Source of the DNA: Thermopolyspora flexuosa
GTDB taxonomy: Bacteria; Actinomycetota; Actinomycetes; Streptosporangiales; Streptosporangiaceae
DNA length: 64,000 nucleotides
Reading direction: 5' to 3'
NCBI RefSeq assembly: GCF_006716785.1
Contig: NZ_VFPQ01000001.1
Coordinates: forward strand, 3,348,001 to 3,412,000
Of the stretch, positions 8,594 to 18,869 are shown in pieces (position 1 is the stretch's first letter; each line of letters begins with the position of its first letter). Below the pieces are notes generated by a model. It made no database searches. It had not been told where the DNA came from and saw nothing but the letters and a program-made list of their open reading frames with translations. The translations under genes were made by a program, and so were the position numbers.

Positions 8594-8761
8594 GTCACGC
8601 TCACTGTCGGTCGGCGAGGTATTGTCACCTGGGGATGCTACCGGGCCGCCCGACCGTGCTCGGGCATCGGCGGTACCTGCGCGCACGTATGCGCGACCAC
8701 GCACGGTGATTCAGAGGCTATAGGGGGGCCGTGCGGGGGACCGGCCACCTCAGCCGCAATA

Positions 8762-9376
8762 ATGCTGCCCGTGGCGACAGCATCCGCAATCTCGACGTCG
8801 ACAGCCCACGCGTCCCGGCGGCCGAATCTGGTCAGCGTCGGGACGATCGTCTGGCTGTCCTCCGAACTCATGTTCTTCGCGGCGCTGTTCGCGATGTACT
8901 TCACCATCCGGTCGGTCAGCCTTGGCCAGGACAAGCCCTGGCCATCGGTCGAACTTGACGTGCCGTTCGCGCTGTTCAACACGACCATCCTGGTGCTGTC
9001 GAGTGTGACGTGCCAGATGGGCGTGTGGGCGGCCGAGCGGGGTCAGGTCCGGAAGCTCCGCTTCTGGTACGTCGTCAGCTTCCTGTTGGGTGCGTACTTC
9101 GTGGGCGGCCAGTTGTGGGAGTACCGCAACCTGGTCCACGAGGGCCTCACCCTGTCCTCTGACGCCTACGGTTCGATCTTCTACCTGGCCACGGGCTTCC
9201 ACGGCCTGCATGTGACCGGTGGTCTGGTCGCGTTCCTGTTCATGCTGGGACGCACGTACGCCGCGAAGCGCTTCACCCACGAGCAGGCCACCAGCGCCAT
9301 CGTCGTGTCCTACTACTGGCACTTCGTTGATGTCGTCTGGATCGGCCTGTTCGCGACCATCTACATCATCAAGTGA
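8762..9376 (+). CDS. ctaE: Cytochrome c oxidase subunit III
   Basis: Membrane subunit of the aa3 oxidase, five predicted transmembrane helices in 204 residues, typical for actinobacterial CtaE, which lacks the first two helices of mitochondrial subunit III. Recognisable blocks are Leu-Ser-Ser-Glu-Leu-Met-Phe-Phe-Ala, Glu-Tyr-Arg-Asn-Leu, Thr-Gly-Phe-His-Gly-Leu-His-Val and [10 protein letters not shown]. No Shine-Dalgarno sequence is evident; ATG at 8762 and GTG at 8771 are both possible starts. It heads the ctaE-qcrC-qcrA-qcrB operon, and its stop codon is one base past the first available start of qcrC. Confidence 0.95.
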   Translation: MLPVATASAISTSTAHASRRPNLVSVGTIVWLSSELMFFAALFAMYFTIRSVSLGQDKPWPSVELDVPFALFNTTILVLSSVTCQMGVWAAERGQVRKLRFWYVVSFLLGAYFVGGQLWEYRNLVHEGLTLSSDAYGSIFYLATGFHGLHVTGGLVAFLFMLGRTYAAKRFTHEQATSAIVVSYYWHFVDVVWIGLFATIYIIK

Positions 9377-9393
9377 TCAGAACGGGGATTCCG

Positions 9394-10212
9394 GTGAATT
9401 CGATCACCGCGCGACGGCGGCATCCCCTCGCGCGTTATGCCGTCATTCTTCTGGCCCTGTGTCTGGTCGGGGGAGCGTACGCTCTTCTGTCCCCGACCGG
9501 GGACCGGGCGGACGCGGCCATCGCGTCGGGCACGAACGACGACGTGGCCAACGGCAAGGCGCTGTTCGAGGCGAACTGCTCCAGTTGCCACGGCCTCAAC
9601 GGCCAGGGCGTGCCGGGCAACGGCCCGTCGCTGATCGGTGTGGGAGCGGCGTCGGTCGACTTCCAGGTCAGCTCCGGGCGCATGCCGGCGGCGAACAGCA
9701 CCGGTCCGCAGGCGCCGCGGAAGGCGCTGCCCGAGTGGGTCACCCCCGAGGCGATCGACGACCTGGCGGCGTACGTGCAGTCGCTGGGCGGCGGTCCCAC
9801 CCGGCCGACCGCCGACATGGTGGACCCGGCCAAGGGCGACCCGGCCAAGGGCGGCGAGCTGTTCCGTGCGAACTGCATCCAGTGCCACAACTGGGTGGGC
9901 GCCGGTGGTGCCCTGACCGAGGGCAAGCACGCGCCGAGCCTCAACAAGTCCACCCCGACCCAGATCTACGAGGCCATGATCACGGGCCCGCAGGCGATGC
10001 CGGTGTTCAACGACACCACGATCACTCCCGAGCAGAAGCGGGACATGATCGCCTACATCGTCAAGGTCCGCGAGCAGGTCGACCCGGGTGGTAGCGGTCT
10101 CGGCCGCATCGGCCCGGTCACCGAGGGTCTCGTCGGCTGGGTGGTGGGCATCGGCCTGCTCTCCCTCGCCTCCATCTGGATCACCGCGAAGAGGCGGGCG
10201 AAGACGAAATGA
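9394..10212 (+). CDS. qcrC: Diheme cytochrome c subunit of the bc1 complex
   Basis: Membrane-anchored diheme cytochrome that passes electrons from the bc1 complex directly to the aa3 oxidase in actinobacterial supercomplexes. It has an N-terminal membrane anchor, two heme c sites (Cys-Ser-Ser-Cys-His and Cys-Ile-Gln-Cys-His, about 99 residues apart) and a C-terminal helix. Axial Met candidates follow in Gly-Arg-Met-Pro-Ala and Gln-Ala-Met-Pro-Val. GTG at 9394 was chosen because GGGG lies six bases before it; a GTG at 9373 overlapping the ctaE stop would add seven residues. The stop overlaps the qcrA start (ATGA). Confidence 0.95.
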   Translation: MNSITARRRHPLARYAVILLALCLVGGAYALLSPTGDRADAAIASGTNDDVANGKALFEANCSSCHGLNGQGVPGNGPSLIGVGAASVDFQVSSGRMPAANSTGPQAPRKALPEWVTPEAIDDLAAYVQSLGGGPTRPTADMVDPAKGDPAKGGELFRANCIQCHNWVGAGGALTEGKHAPSLNKSTPTQIYEAMITGPQAMPVFNDTTITPEQKRDMIAYIVKVREQVDPGGSGLGRIGPVTEGLVGWVVGIGLLSLASIWITAKRRAKTK

Positions 10213-11306
10213 GTGAAAGGGAAAACACCGGAACCCCGGAGGAGCGGGTACCGCACCGGGTGATCGGAACTCCGCAGCCCGGCGCCTCGACCGGCGTCGC
10301 GACGGCCGGTGAGCCCGACACGCCCGCCACCCTGGACGGCGGCGTGCGCGAGCTGGAGCCCGGTACCGGCATCATCTACCCGGACCCGGCGAGCGCCCGG
10401 CGCGCCGAGCGGCTGGTCGCGCTGCTGTTCCTGGTGGCCTTCCTCGCCGGCGTGGGCTTCATCGTGTCGTACGTGGCGTTCCAGGTCGGCGACATCGACC
10501 GCACCGCGGTGTCGAACCTGGCGCTCGGTGGCACGATGACGGTCGCCTTCCTCGCGCTCGCCATCGGGCTGGTGGTCTGGGTGCGGCGCATCATGCCCAA
10601 GTACAACCTGGTGCAGGAGCGCCACCCGATGGCCTCGGAGCCCGAGGTCCGGGAGGAGGTCTCCCGGGTCTTCGCCCAGGGCGCGGAGGAAAGCGGCTTC
10701 CTCAAGCACAAGCTGCTGCGCCGTACGCTGCTGCTGGCCGCCGCGCCGCTCGGCCTGGCCCCGCTGGTGCTGCTCAAGGACCTCGGCCCGCTGCCCGAGG
10801 ACAAGCTGCGCCACACCGTGTGGCGCAAGGGCATGCGGCTCGTCGTCGAGGGCACCGGCCAGCCGATCCGCGCCGCGGACTTCAACTCGCCCGGTGGCAT
10901 CCTCTCGGTGGTTCCCGAGGGTTACGAGCACGACCTGAACGCGCTGGCCAAGGCCACGCTGATCCTCATCAAGCTGCGTCCCGAGCAGTTCAAGTCAGGG
11001 ACTAACCTGAACTGGACCCACGACGGGATCGTGGCGTACTCGAAGATCTGCACGCACGTGGGCTGCCCCGCCGCCCTGTACGAGCAGACGACCAACCACA
11101 TCCTGTGCCCGTGCCACCAGTCGACCTTCGACGCCGCCGACGGCGCGAAGGTGGTCTTCGGCCCGGCAGCCCGGCCGCTCCCGCAGCTGCCCATCACCGT
11201 GGACAGCGAGGGTTACCTCGTCGCACAGGGCGACTTCCAGGTTCCGGTCGGGCCCAGCTTCTGGGAGCGGGGCGACGCGGAAGCCGAAGTTAGGGGGAAC
11301 GCATGA
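10209..11306 (+). CDS. qcrA: Rieske iron-sulfur subunit of the bc1 complex
   Basis: 365 residues. The N-terminal 60 residues are charged and cytosolic, followed by three transmembrane helices (about 69-92, 104-126, 170-190), the actinobacterial form, rather than the single helix of proteobacterial Rieske proteins. The [2Fe-2S] motifs are Cys281-Thr-His283...Cys286 and Cys300-Pro-Cys302-His303; Cys286 and Cys302 would be the disulfide pair. It is translationally coupled to qcrC and qcrB by ATGA overlaps on both sides. Confidence 0.96.
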   Translation: MSERENTGTPEERVPHRVIGTPQPGASTGVATAGEPDTPATLDGGVRELEPGTGIIYPDPASARRAERLVALLFLVAFLAGVGFIVSYVAFQVGDIDRTAVSNLALGGTMTVAFLALAIGLVVWVRRIMPKYNLVQERHPMASEPEVREEVSRVFAQGAEESGFLKHKLLRRTLLLAAAPLGLAPLVLLKDLGPLPEDKLRHTVWRKGMRLVVEGTGQPIRAADFNSPGGILSVVPEGYEHDLNALAKATLILIKLRPEQFKSGTNLNWTHDGIVAYSKICTHVGCPAALYEQTTNHILCPCHQSTFDAADGAKVVFGPAARPLPQLPITVDSEGYLVAQGDFQVPVGPSFWERGDAEAEVRGNA

Positions 11307-12979
11307 GCAGCGCGACACAGGCCGGTGCGCGCCCGGGCTCAGGTTCGTTCACGCCTCCCAAGGCGATCAGCGGCATCAGCAGGTTCATGGACGACCGCAC
11401 CGGTGCGGGGAGCTTCCTCAAGCGCAACATGCGCAAGATCTTCCCCGACCACTGGTCGTTCCTGCTGGGCGAGATCGCGCTGTACTCGTTCGTCATCCTG
11501 CTGCTCACCGGCACGTTCCTGACCTTCTGGTTCGAGCCGAGCATGCAGGAGGTCGAGTACAACGGCTCGTACGAGCCGCTCAAGGGCGTGCACATGTCCG
11601 CCGCCTACGCGTCGGCGCTGGAGATCACCTTCGACGTGCGCGGCGGTCTGCTCATGCGGCAGATCCACCACTGGGCGGCCCTGCTGTTCGTCGCCGGCAT
11701 GATGGCCCACATGCTCCGGGTCTTCTTCACCGGTGCGTACCGCAAGCCGCGTGAGCTCAACTGGCTCATCGGCCTCGGGCTGCTCAGCCTGTCGATGGTC
11801 GAGGGTCTGTTCGGGTACTCGCTCCCGGACGACCTGCTCTCCGGCGCCGGTCTGCGGATCACCCAGGGTGTGCTGGTCTCGGTCCCGCTGGTGGGTACCT
11901 ACCTCCAGTTCTTCCTGTTCGGCGGTGAGTACCCCGGTGACGACGTCATCGGCCGGTTCTACAGCCTGCACATCCTGATCATCCCGGGCATCCTTCTCGC
12001 GCTGATCTCCGCCCACATGATCCTCATGTGGGTGCAGAAGCACACGCAGATGCCGGGCAAGGGCCGCACCGAGACGAACGTGGTGGGCGCGCCGTTCTAC
12101 CCCGCCTTCATGGTGAAGTCGGGCGCCTACTTCATGTTCACCTTCGCGGTGCTCGCCGGCCTGGGGACGTTCGCCCAGATCAACCCGATCTGGCTGTACG
12201 GCCCGTACACCCCGGCGGACATCTCGGCCGGCTCGCAGCCCGACTTCTACATGGGCTTCCTCGAGGGCGCGCTGCGGATCATGCCCGCGTGGGAGATCAA
12301 CATCGGCGGCTACACGCTGGCGCTCAGCGTGCTCATCCCGGCGCTGATCCCGCTCGGTCTGATCATGACCGGTGCGGCGCTCTACCCGTTCATCGAACGG
12401 TGGGTGACCGGGGACAACCGCGAGCACCACATCGCCGACCGTCCGCGGAACAACCCGCACCGCACCGCGATCGGCGTCTCCGTCATCACCTTCTACGGCA
12501 TCCTGTGGATGCTCGGTGCGAACGACGAGATCTCGATGCACTTCCACATCAGCCTGTTCGCGCTGTCGATCTTCGGGCGCATCGCGATCTTCGTCGGTCC
12601 GGCGATCGCGTACTTCGTGACGTACCGGATCTGCATCGGCCTCCAGCGCAAGGACGCCGAGGTGCTGGCGCACGGCGTGGAGTCCGGCGTGATCGTCCGC
12701 TCGCCCGAGGGCGGCTACTCGGAGATCCACGTCGAGCCGGACGAGGACATCGCCGAGCACATCCGCGGCAAGAAGGAGATCCCGACGCTGCCGTCCGCCG
12801 AGGCCGACGGCGAGGGCATTCCGCCCAAGGAGGCGCGTGGCCCGCTCGGCAGGCTCCGCGTCAAGCTGAGCCGCGCCTACGGCACCGACCTCGTGCCGCT
12901 GCCCGCCAAGGGCGAGGGGCACGTCAACGGCGAGCACGCCGCGGTCGGCGCGGGCGAGGAGCGCAAGCAACTGCACTGA
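11303..12979 (+). CDS. qcrB: Cytochrome b subunit of the bc1 complex
   Basis: Quinol-oxidising membrane subunit, 558 residues. Heme b ligand candidates are His122/His123 with His136 and His223 with His238, in two helices. The quinol-site motif usually written PEWY reads Pro-Asp-Phe-Tyr here. About 120 residues after the last helix form a charged cytosolic tail typical of actinobacteria (Glu/Asp-rich, then Lys/Arg). It is the last gene of the ctaE-qcrCAB operon and is followed by a strong terminator. QcrB is known as the target of the drug Q203 in mycobacteria. Confidence 0.96.
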   Translation: MSSATQAGARPGSGSFTPPKAISGISRFMDDRTGAGSFLKRNMRKIFPDHWSFLLGEIALYSFVILLLTGTFLTFWFEPSMQEVEYNGSYEPLKGVHMSAAYASALEITFDVRGGLLMRQIHHWAALLFVAGMMAHMLRVFFTGAYRKPRELNWLIGLGLLSLSMVEGLFGYSLPDDLLSGAGLRITQGVLVSVPLVGTYLQFFLFGGEYPGDDVIGRFYSLHILIIPGILLALISAHMILMWVQKHTQMPGKGRTETNVVGAPFYPAFMVKSGAYFMFTFAVLAGLGTFAQINPIWLYGPYTPADISAGSQPDFYMGFLEGALRIMPAWEINIGGYTLALSVLIPALIPLGLIMTGAALYPFIERWVTGDNREHHIADRPRNNPHRTAIGVSVITFYGILWMLGANDEISMHFHISLFALSIFGRIAIFVGPAIAYFVTYRICIGLQRKDAEVLAHGVESGVIVRSPEGGYSEIHVEPDEDIAEHIRGKKEIPTLPSAEADGEGIPPKEARGPLGRLRVKLSRAYGTDLVPLPAKGEGHVNGEHAAVGAGEERKQLH

Positions 12980-13023
12980 CGGCGGCCGCACCGACCGCAT
13001 CGGACCGACCGGCAGGCAACCGC

Positions 13024-13067
13024 ATCGGCCCGGACGGAGACCACTCCGTCCGGGCCGATCGCTTTTT
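13024..13067 (+). terminator. Intrinsic terminator of the qcr operon
   Basis: A perfect 16-base stem (13024-13039 with 13044-13059) around a 4-base loop, followed by CGCTTTTT on the plus strand. It begins 45 bases after the qcrB stop and is one of the two clearest terminators in the window. Confidence 0.93.
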
Positions 13068-13168
13068 CGTTCGCTTCTCCCTGGGCGGCGACTCCGGGCG
13101 TCACCCCCACCCACGGCCTGGCACCTTCACACCTCGGACGATCCGGCGATGATGCCGCTGTACGGCCC

Positions 13169-14407
13169 TCAGGACTCCGTGGGGGCCTGCGCGGCCGCCG
13201 GTGGGTGCTGACTACCCGGGAAGGGCTCCGTCACGGCAGCGATGCGCAGAGCGCTCCATTTGAGCCACTGCCGCCAGGCGAGCTGCCAGTGCCCCCAGCC
13301 GTTGGTCGGCTCCAGCTCCCGCGGCGAGCCCTTCACGATGATCGGGTCGCCGATCAGGGTGTGGTTCTTGAACCACTTGGCGTTCGCCGGGCTCACGTTC
13401 ACGCAGCCGTGGCTCACGTTCGCCCGCCCCTGCGAGCCCACCGACCAGGGCGCGCCGTGGATGTACTCGCCGCTGTTGGAGATGCGCACCGTGTCGTACA
13501 CGGTGAGCCGGTAGTAGCCCGGCTGCCCGGGGGCCGCGTCCGGCGAGGTCATGATCGTGACGTCCTCGCGGGACATCGCCAGGTGGACGCCGTTCGTGGT
13601 GTGGTACTTGCGCACGCCGCCCCGGCCCGCGCTCACCGGGATGACGCGGATCACCCTCCCGTTGCGCTCAACCGTCATGTGGTGCGTGCGCACGTCCACG
13701 GTGCTGATCTGGGACCGGCCGATGCGGAACTCCCGCACGTAGTCGCGGTCGCCGTACAGCCCGTCGCCGCCGGGTGTGCCCGCGAGCAGCGCCTCGACGC
13801 GGACCTTGGTGCCCGCCGGCCAGAACCGCTTGGGCCGGTAGTGCACGGTCTTGTCGTCGAACCAGTGCCAGCTCCCGGTGACCGGCTTGGAGGTGAGCAC
13901 CCGCAGGCTGCGCTCGACCGAGACCCGGTCGGTGATCGGCCGGTCGAACGTGATCATGATCGGCATGCCCACGCCGACCGTGTCCCCGGTGATCTCCTTC
14001 TTCGGGAGCAGGTCGGTGATGCCGAACGTCTGGGTGGCGGGCACCGTGGTGAACGTGCTGGTCCGGCGCGTCTCCCCGCCGGGCGTGGCGACCACCGCCT
14101 CCACCCGGTAGGTACGGCCCGGCAGCATGTTGCGCAGGCTGCGCCAGCGCGTGCGGTCCGCGCTCATCCGGCCCTGGACGGGCTTGCCGCCCGACTCCAC
14201 CCTCACCTGCCTGAGCGTGCCGTGCGCGGCGCTGATGAGGATCGGCGTGTCCGGACGGACGTGTGTCGCGCCGTCGGCGGGGGTGATGACGATCTCGGCC
14301 GCGGGCCCCTGCTGCGGAGCGGCCGTCTGCTCCTTCGGTGCCGAGGAGCAGGAGGCCGCCAGCGCGAGGACGAGAGCCCCTGCTCCGTACGCGGAAATGT
14401 GTCGCAC
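13169..14407 (-). CDS. L,D-transpeptidase lipoprotein with Ig-like domains
   Basis: Forms 3->3 cross-links in peptidoglycan. The 412-residue product starts with a lipoprotein signal whose lipobox is Leu-Ala-Ala-Ser-Cys20. Residues about 35-125 and 130-230 look like two immunoglobulin-like (bacterial Ig/IgD) domains, and the YkuD catalytic domain occupies about 232-360, with His317 and the Ser-His-Gly-Cys motif ending in the nucleophile Cys335. The layout is that of mycobacterial LdtMt2-type enzymes. The GTG start at 14407 is five bases after GGGGGA. It sits between the two converging respiratory operons, pointing the same way as the cta genes but separated from them by a terminator. Confidence 0.93.
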   Translation of the reverse strand: MRHISAYGAGALVLALAASCSSAPKEQTAAPQQGPAAEIVITPADGATHVRPDTPILISAAHGTLRQVRVESGGKPVQGRMSADRTRWRSLRNMLPGRTYRVEAVVATPGGETRRTSTFTTVPATQTFGITDLLPKKEITGDTVGVGMPIMITFDRPITDRVSVERSLRVLTSKPVTGSWHWFDDKTVHYRPKRFWPAGTKVRVEALLAGTPGGDGLYGDRDYVREFRIGRSQISTVDVRTHHMTVERNGRVIRVIPVSAGRGGVRKYHTTNGVHLAMSREDVTIMTSPDAAPGQPGYYRLTVYDTVRISNSGEYIHGAPWSVGSQGRANVSHGCVNVSPANAKWFKNHTLIGDPIIVKGSPRELEPTNGWGHWQLAWRQWLKWSALRIAAVTEPFPGSQHPPAAAQAPTES

Positions 14408-14498
14408 CTGAGTCCCCCAGCTCCGGATTGATCACGCGTCGTGCTGGCTCTATACCCCTGCGTGTGCGTCTCGCTCCACATATGGAGAACCGGGGAAC

Positions 14499-14555
14499 AA
14501 AAAACACCATCGGGGCGGCCGGCGGTCCGATGACGGACCGCGGCCGCCCCGATGG
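14499..14555 (-). terminator. Intrinsic terminator of the ctaC-ctaD-ctaF operon
   Basis: A long near-perfect stem (14507-14529 with 14534-14555) around a 4-base loop, followed on the minus strand by GTGTTTTTTG, a six-T tract at 14499-14504. It lies about 80 bases after the ctaF stop. Confidence 0.93.
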
Positions 14556-14634
14556 CGGACCTCTTCGCTATGGCCTGGTCTGCGGGCCGGCCGACCCGTG
14601 GGGAGTTACGCGACCGGAAAGCGGTGCCCCCGGA

Positions 14635-15030
14635 TCAGTGCGAGAAGTTCTTCCGGTAGAACTCGAACACGAAGCCGACCATGGTGCACACCACCGCGAC
14701 CACGCCGATGAGGAACAGCCACCAGCCGATGACGAACCCCACGAAGGCGAGCGCGGCGGAGAGGCACACGAACAGCGGCCACCAGCTGTGCGGCGGGAAG
14801 AACCCGACCTCGCCGGCCGCCTGGTGGATCTCGCCCTCCTTGTCGTCCTCGGGCTGGTCGCCCACCCGGCGCGCGGTGAACAGCAGGTAGTAGCCGATCA
14901 TGAAGGCCAGGCCGATGGAGATGGCCAGGGCGGTGGTGCCGGCGGGCTCACGCGACCAGAACCAGTAGATCACGTCGACCGCGGCGAAGAAGACGCCGAT
15001 GGCGATCAGCAGCCATCCCTGGATTTTCAT
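14635..15030 (-). CDS. ctaF: Cytochrome c oxidase subunit 4, actinobacterial
   Basis: 131-residue membrane protein with four predicted helices (about 5-22, 33-52, 83-102, 105-125) and the actinobacterial subunit 4 pattern: a short polar loop around residues 55-75, then Pro-Pro-His-Ser-Trp-Trp-Pro. It overlaps the 3' end of ctaD by four bases and is the last gene of the operon, matching Rv2199c. Confidence 0.93.
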   Translation of the reverse strand: MKIQGWLLIAIGVFFAAVDVIYWFWSREPAGTTALAISIGLAFMIGYYLLFTARRVGDQPEDDKEGEIHQAAGEVGFFPPHSWWPLFVCLSAALAFVGFVIGWWLFLIGVVAVVCTMVGFVFEFYRKNFSH

Positions 15031-16700
15031 CGGACCTCCTCAAGCTCCGGCCGCTGCTCGGGCGGAAGGTGCGGGTGCTTCAGGTCGAAGGCCGGACGCT
15101 CGGAGCGGATCCGCGGCAGCGACAGGAAGTTGTGCCGCGGCGGCGGGCAGGAGGTGGTCCACTCCAGCGAGCTGCCGTAGCCCCACGGGTCGTTCACCGT
15201 GACCTTCTCCCCCACCCGGGCGGTGCGCCAGACGTTGTAGAGGAAGAAGAGGGTGGACAGACCCAGGATCAGGGCGCCGACCGAGGAGACCATGTTGAGC
15301 GTGGTGAAGCCGTCGGCCTCCGAGTAGTCGGAGTACCGGCGCGGGAAGCCCTCGACGCCGAGCCAGTGCTGCACCAGGAAGGTGGTGTGGAAGCCGACGA
15401 ACAGCGTCCAGAAGTGCCACTTGGCGAGCGTCTCGTTGAGCATCTTCCCGGTGAGCTTCGGCCACCAGAAGTAGAAGCCGGCGAACATCGCGAACACCAC
15501 CGTGCCGAACACCGTGTAGTGGAAGTGGCCCACCACGAAGTAGGTGTCGGTGATGTGGAAGTCGAGCGGCGGCGACGCGAGGATGACGCCGGTGAGACCG
15601 CCGAAGAGGAAGGTCACCATGAAGCCGATGGTGAACAGCATCGGCGACTCGAAGGTCAGGTGGCCGCGCCACATCGTACCGATCCAGTTGAAGAACTTCA
15701 CGCCGGTCGGCACCGCGATCAGGAAGGTCATGAAGGAGAAGAACGGCAGCAGCACCTGGCCGGTGGGGAACATGTGGTGCGCCCACACCGCCATCGACAG
15801 GCCGGCGATCGCGAGCGTGGCGCCGACGAGGCCGACGTACCCGAAGATCGGCTTGCGGCTGAACACCGGGATGATCTCGGTCGCGATGCCGAAGAACGGC
15901 AGCGCGATGACGTAGACCTCCGGGTGGCCGAAGAACCAGAACAGGTGCTGGTAGAGGATCGGCCCGCCGGAGCTCGGGTCGAAGATGTGCGTGCCGAGCT
16001 TGCGGTCGGCCTCCAGCGCGAGCAGCGTGGCGGCGAGCACCGGGAACACCAGCAGCACCAGGAGGCTGGTGATGAGGACGTTCCAGGTGAAGATCGGCAT
16101 GCGGAACATGGTCATGCCCGGCGCCCGCATGCAGATGATCGTGGTGATGAAGTTCACCGCACCGAGGATCGAGCCGAGACCCGCGAGGGAGAAGCCCATG
16201 ATCCACAGGTCGTGGCCGATGCTCGGCGAGAACGTGTCATCCGACAGCGGCGCGTAGGCGAACCACCCGAAGGAGGCGGCCCCGTCGGGGGTGAGGTACG
16301 CGCTCAGCGCGATCAGGCCACCGAACAGGAAGAGCCAGTAGCTCACCATGTTCAGCCGCGGGAACGCCACGTCCGGGGCGCCGATCTGCAGCGGCATGAT
16401 CGCGTTGGCGAACCCGGCGAACAACGGCGTGGCGAACAGCAGGAGCATCACCGCGCCGTGCATGGTGAACATCTGGTTGTACTGCTCGTTGGTGAGCAGC
16501 TGCAGGCCAGGGTGGGCCAGCTCGGCGCGGATGGCCAGCGCCATCACGCCACCGATCAGGAAGAACGCGAACGAGGTGATCAGGTAGAGGTTACCGATCA
16601 CCTTGTGGTCGGTGGACGAGGCCCACTTGGCGATGATCGTGCCCACCCGGGCGCGGCGGGCACCGACCGCGGGCGGAAGAGAGTATTCGGCGGCGCTCAC
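15027..16700 (-). CDS. ctaD: Cytochrome c oxidase subunit I
   Basis: Catalytic subunit of the aa3 oxidase, 557 residues with twelve predicted helices. Ligands visible: His81 (low-spin heme a), His259-Pro-Glu-Val-Tyr263 (CuB and the His-Tyr cross-link), His308-His309 (CuB), His392 and His394 (hemes a3 and a). The C-terminal tail is cytosolic and Pro/Glu-rich. The GTG start overlaps the ctaC stop (GTGA) and the stop overlaps ctaF, so the three genes are translationally coupled. Confidence 0.97.
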   Translation of the reverse strand: MSAAEYSLPPAVGARRARVGTIIAKWASSTDHKVIGNLYLITSFAFFLIGGVMALAIRAELAHPGLQLLTNEQYNQMFTMHGAVMLLLFATPLFAGFANAIMPLQIGAPDVAFPRLNMVSYWLFLFGGLIALSAYLTPDGAASFGWFAYAPLSDDTFSPSIGHDLWIMGFSLAGLGSILGAVNFITTIICMRAPGMTMFRMPIFTWNVLITSLLVLLVFPVLAATLLALEADRKLGTHIFDPSSGGPILYQHLFWFFGHPEVYVIALPFFGIATEIIPVFSRKPIFGYVGLVGATLAIAGLSMAVWAHHMFPTGQVLLPFFSFMTFLIAVPTGVKFFNWIGTMWRGHLTFESPMLFTIGFMVTFLFGGLTGVILASPPLDFHITDTYFVVGHFHYTVFGTVVFAMFAGFYFWWPKLTGKMLNETLAKWHFWTLFVGFHTTFLVQHWLGVEGFPRRYSDYSEADGFTTLNMVSSVGALILGLSTLFFLYNVWRTARVGEKVTVNDPWGYGSSLEWTTSCPPPRHNFLSLPRIRSERPAFDLKHPHLPPEQRPELEEVR

Positions 16701-17524
16701 TGGGTACTCCCGGCTGCCTGGGCGTTCGTCGCCTGTGTGTTCATGTACTGCTCAAACTCGGCCTGCGGCACGAGCTTGACGTTGAAGAGCATACGGGCGT
16801 GGTCCTGCCCGCAGAGCTCGGCGCAACGACCGGCGAAGACGCCGTTGCGGTCCAGGGTCTTCACCTCGAACTCGTTCGTGACGCCGGGGATCACGTCCAT
16901 CTTGAACAGGAACGCCGGCACCCAGAACGAGTGGATCACGTTGTTCGACTCCAGGGTGAACCGCACGGTCTTACCCCCGCTGGGGAGCACGAGCTGCGGC
17001 CCCTCCCGGTAGTCGCTCACCGGCAGGCCGGTGACGGTCGCCGTCTTGCCCTGGTACTCGGTGGTGAAGCGCCAGCTCCACTGGAACGCCTCCACCTTGA
17101 CCTTCACGTCCGGGTTGGCGGACTTCTCCAGCAGGTAGTCCTGGTCCCGGGCGGTGAAGTAGAAGAACACCGCCACCATCACGATCGGGATGGCGGTGTA
17201 GAGGATCTCGATCGGCAGGTTGTACCGCACCTGCGGCGGGAGCTCGCTGTCCGCGTTCTTCCTCCGACGCTTCCGGTGGAAGATGCAGGCGTACAGGATC
17301 AGGCCCCAGACCAGGACACCGGTGGCGAGCGCCGCCACCCAGGACCCCTGCCACAGGCTCAGCACGCGGTTGCCCTGCTCTGTGATGTTCTCCGGCATCG
17401 CGCCCCGGGCCCACTCTTCGGTGCTGCACGCCGTCGCGGTCACCGGGACCAGTGCCAGGACGGCAGCGCACCTGGCCCAGCGGGCCGCTGGACTGCGCCG
17501 CGTCGAACGGCGGGTCGGACTCAC
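16697..17524 (-). CDS. ctaC: Cytochrome c oxidase subunit II
   Basis: Carries the CuA centre that receives electrons from QcrC. The 275-residue product begins with a lipoprotein-like signal (Thr-Ala-Thr-Ala-Cys33), has two transmembrane helices (about 62-82 and 108-125) and a cupredoxin domain with His198 and the Cys234-Ala-Glu-Leu-Cys238-x3-His242-x2-Met245 CuA motif. It lacks a fused cytochrome c domain, as expected when QcrC supplies the heme. It is divergent from the cysteine desulfurase gene. Confidence 0.96.
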   Translation of the reverse strand: MSPTRRSTRRSPAARWARCAAVLALVPVTATACSTEEWARGAMPENITEQGNRVLSLWQGSWVAALATGVLVWGLILYACIFHRKRRRKNADSELPPQVRYNLPIEILYTAIPIVMVAVFFYFTARDQDYLLEKSANPDVKVKVEAFQWSWRFTTEYQGKTATVTGLPVSDYREGPQLVLPSGGKTVRFTLESNNVIHSFWVPAFLFKMDVIPGVTNEFEVKTLDRNGVFAGRCAELCGQDHARMLFNVKLVPQAEFEQYMNTQATNAQAAGSTQ

Positions 17525-17732
17525 GGATCGCCTACCCCACAGATCAAGCCCAAGAGGCCCTCCCTTGGGCGGTCTTTCATGTTTCGCTACAGTCGCGTTC
17601 TCGGCCTATCCAGTTATGGCATCCAGTCACGCACGGGACACATTAGCGCGGACCGTGGTCGCCCTCCCGTTCGCCCCCGGCAATGTCGGTCCCCTGAGAT
17701 GGCCGTTCGCCCGGGAGTGGGAGGATGGACGG

Positions 17733-18869
17733 GTGGCGTACCTCGACGCGGCATCCACCGAACCGTTGCACCCCCGGGCGCGGGAGGCCCTGCTCGCGGC
17801 GCTCGACGCCGGATGGGCCGACCCGGCCCGCCTGTACGGCGAGGCCCGCCGGGCCCGCCTGCTGCTCGACCAGGCCAGGGCCGACGCGGCCGACGCGCTG
17901 GGCGTGCGGCCGGACGAGGTGACCTTCACCACGTCGGGCACGCAGGCGATCCAGATCGGCATGCTCGGCGCGCTCGCCGCCCGCCGCCGGGTGGGCCGGA
18001 CCCTCGTGGTGAGCGCGGTCGAGCACTCGGCCGTGCTGCACACCGCCCAGGCCCACGAGCGCGACGGCGGCGAGGTGCGGATCGTCGGCGTGAGCCGTAC
18101 CGGGCGGGTGGACGCCGAGGCGTTCGCGGAGGCGGTGTCCGCCCCGGGCACGGCGCTCGCCTGCCTGCAGACCGCCAACCACGAGGTCGGCACCCTGCAG
18201 CCGGTGGCGCAGGTGGCGGAGGCCTGCCGCCGGGCCGGGGTGCCGCTGCTCGTCGACGCCGCCCAGACGCTGGGCCGGCTGCCCCTGCCCGAGGGCTGGT
18301 CGCTACTCGCCGGCAGCGCGCACAAGTGGGGCGGCCCCGCGGGCGTGGGCATCCTGGTGATCCGCAAGGGCGTGCGCTGGCGTTCCCCGCTGCCCGAGGA
18401 CGAGCGGGAGCGCGGGCGGGTGCCGGGCTTCGAGAACGTCCCGGCGATCGTCGCCGCGGTGGCCGCGCTGCGCGCCCGGATGGAGGAGGCCGAGGAGGAG
18501 AACCGGCGGGCGTTCGCCCTCGTCGACCGCATCCGCGCCCGCGTGCCCGAGCTCGTGCCGGACGTGGAGGTGGTCGGCGACCCGGTGGAGCGGGTGCCGC
18601 ACATCGTCACCTTCTCCTGCCTCTACGTGGCCGGGGAGGCGCTGCTCACCGAGCTGGACAAGGCGGGTTTCGCGATCTCGTCCGGCAGCTCCTGCACGGC
18701 GAGTACGCTTCGTCCATCGCATGTTTTGGAGGCGATGGGCGTGCTCACCCATGGCAACGTCCGGGTATCACTGCCACGAGGCGCCTCGGCGGAGGACGTG
18801 GACCGGTTCCTCGAGGTCCTCCCGACGCTGGTACGCCGGATCCGGGAAGAGGCAGGAGTGATGTCGTGA
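17733..18869 (+). CDS. Cysteine desulfurase (NifS/IscS family)
   Basis: PLP enzyme that releases sulfur from cysteine as a protein-bound persulfide. The 378-residue product has the substrate and cofactor residues His98 (Glu-His-Ser-Ala), Asn149-His150-Glu, Asp-Ala-Ala-Gln at 175-178, the Schiff-base Lys198 in Ser-Ala-His-Lys, and the active Cys321 in Ser-Ser-Gly-Ser-Ser-Cys-Thr-Ala-Ser. GTG at 17733 was chosen because it begins the conserved strand Ala-Tyr-Leu-Asp-Ala-Ala and follows GGGAGGA; an ATG at 17616 would add 39 unconserved residues. The stop overlaps the start region of the TusA gene, so the desulfurase probably hands sulfur to TusA. Confidence 0.92.
   Translation: MAYLDAASTEPLHPRAREALLAALDAGWADPARLYGEARRARLLLDQARADAADALGVRPDEVTFTTSGTQAIQIGMLGALAARRRVGRTLVVSAVEHSAVLHTAQAHERDGGEVRIVGVSRTGRVDAEAFAEAVSAPGTALACLQTANHEVGTLQPVAQVAEACRRAGVPLLVDAAQTLGRLPLPEGWSLLAGSAHKWGGPAGVGILVIRKGVRWRSPLPEDERERGRVPGFENVPAIVAAVAALRARMEEAEEENRRAFALVDRIRARVPELVPDVEVVGDPVERVPHIVTFSCLYVAGEALLTELDKAGFAISSGSSCTASTLRPSHVLEAMGVLTHGNVRVSLPRGASAEDVDRFLEVLPTLVRRIREEAGVMS

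Noticed and set aside
8731-8958. GTG frame of 75 codons starting near the TATAGG box before ctaE
   Set aside because: It overlaps ctaE in another frame for most of its length and has no conserved character; the box more likely serves ctaE.
15069-17012. Plus-strand open frame of 647 codons across ctaD and ctaC
   Set aside because: Antisense to two genes whose metal-binding residues are all present; the translation is charged low-complexity sequence.
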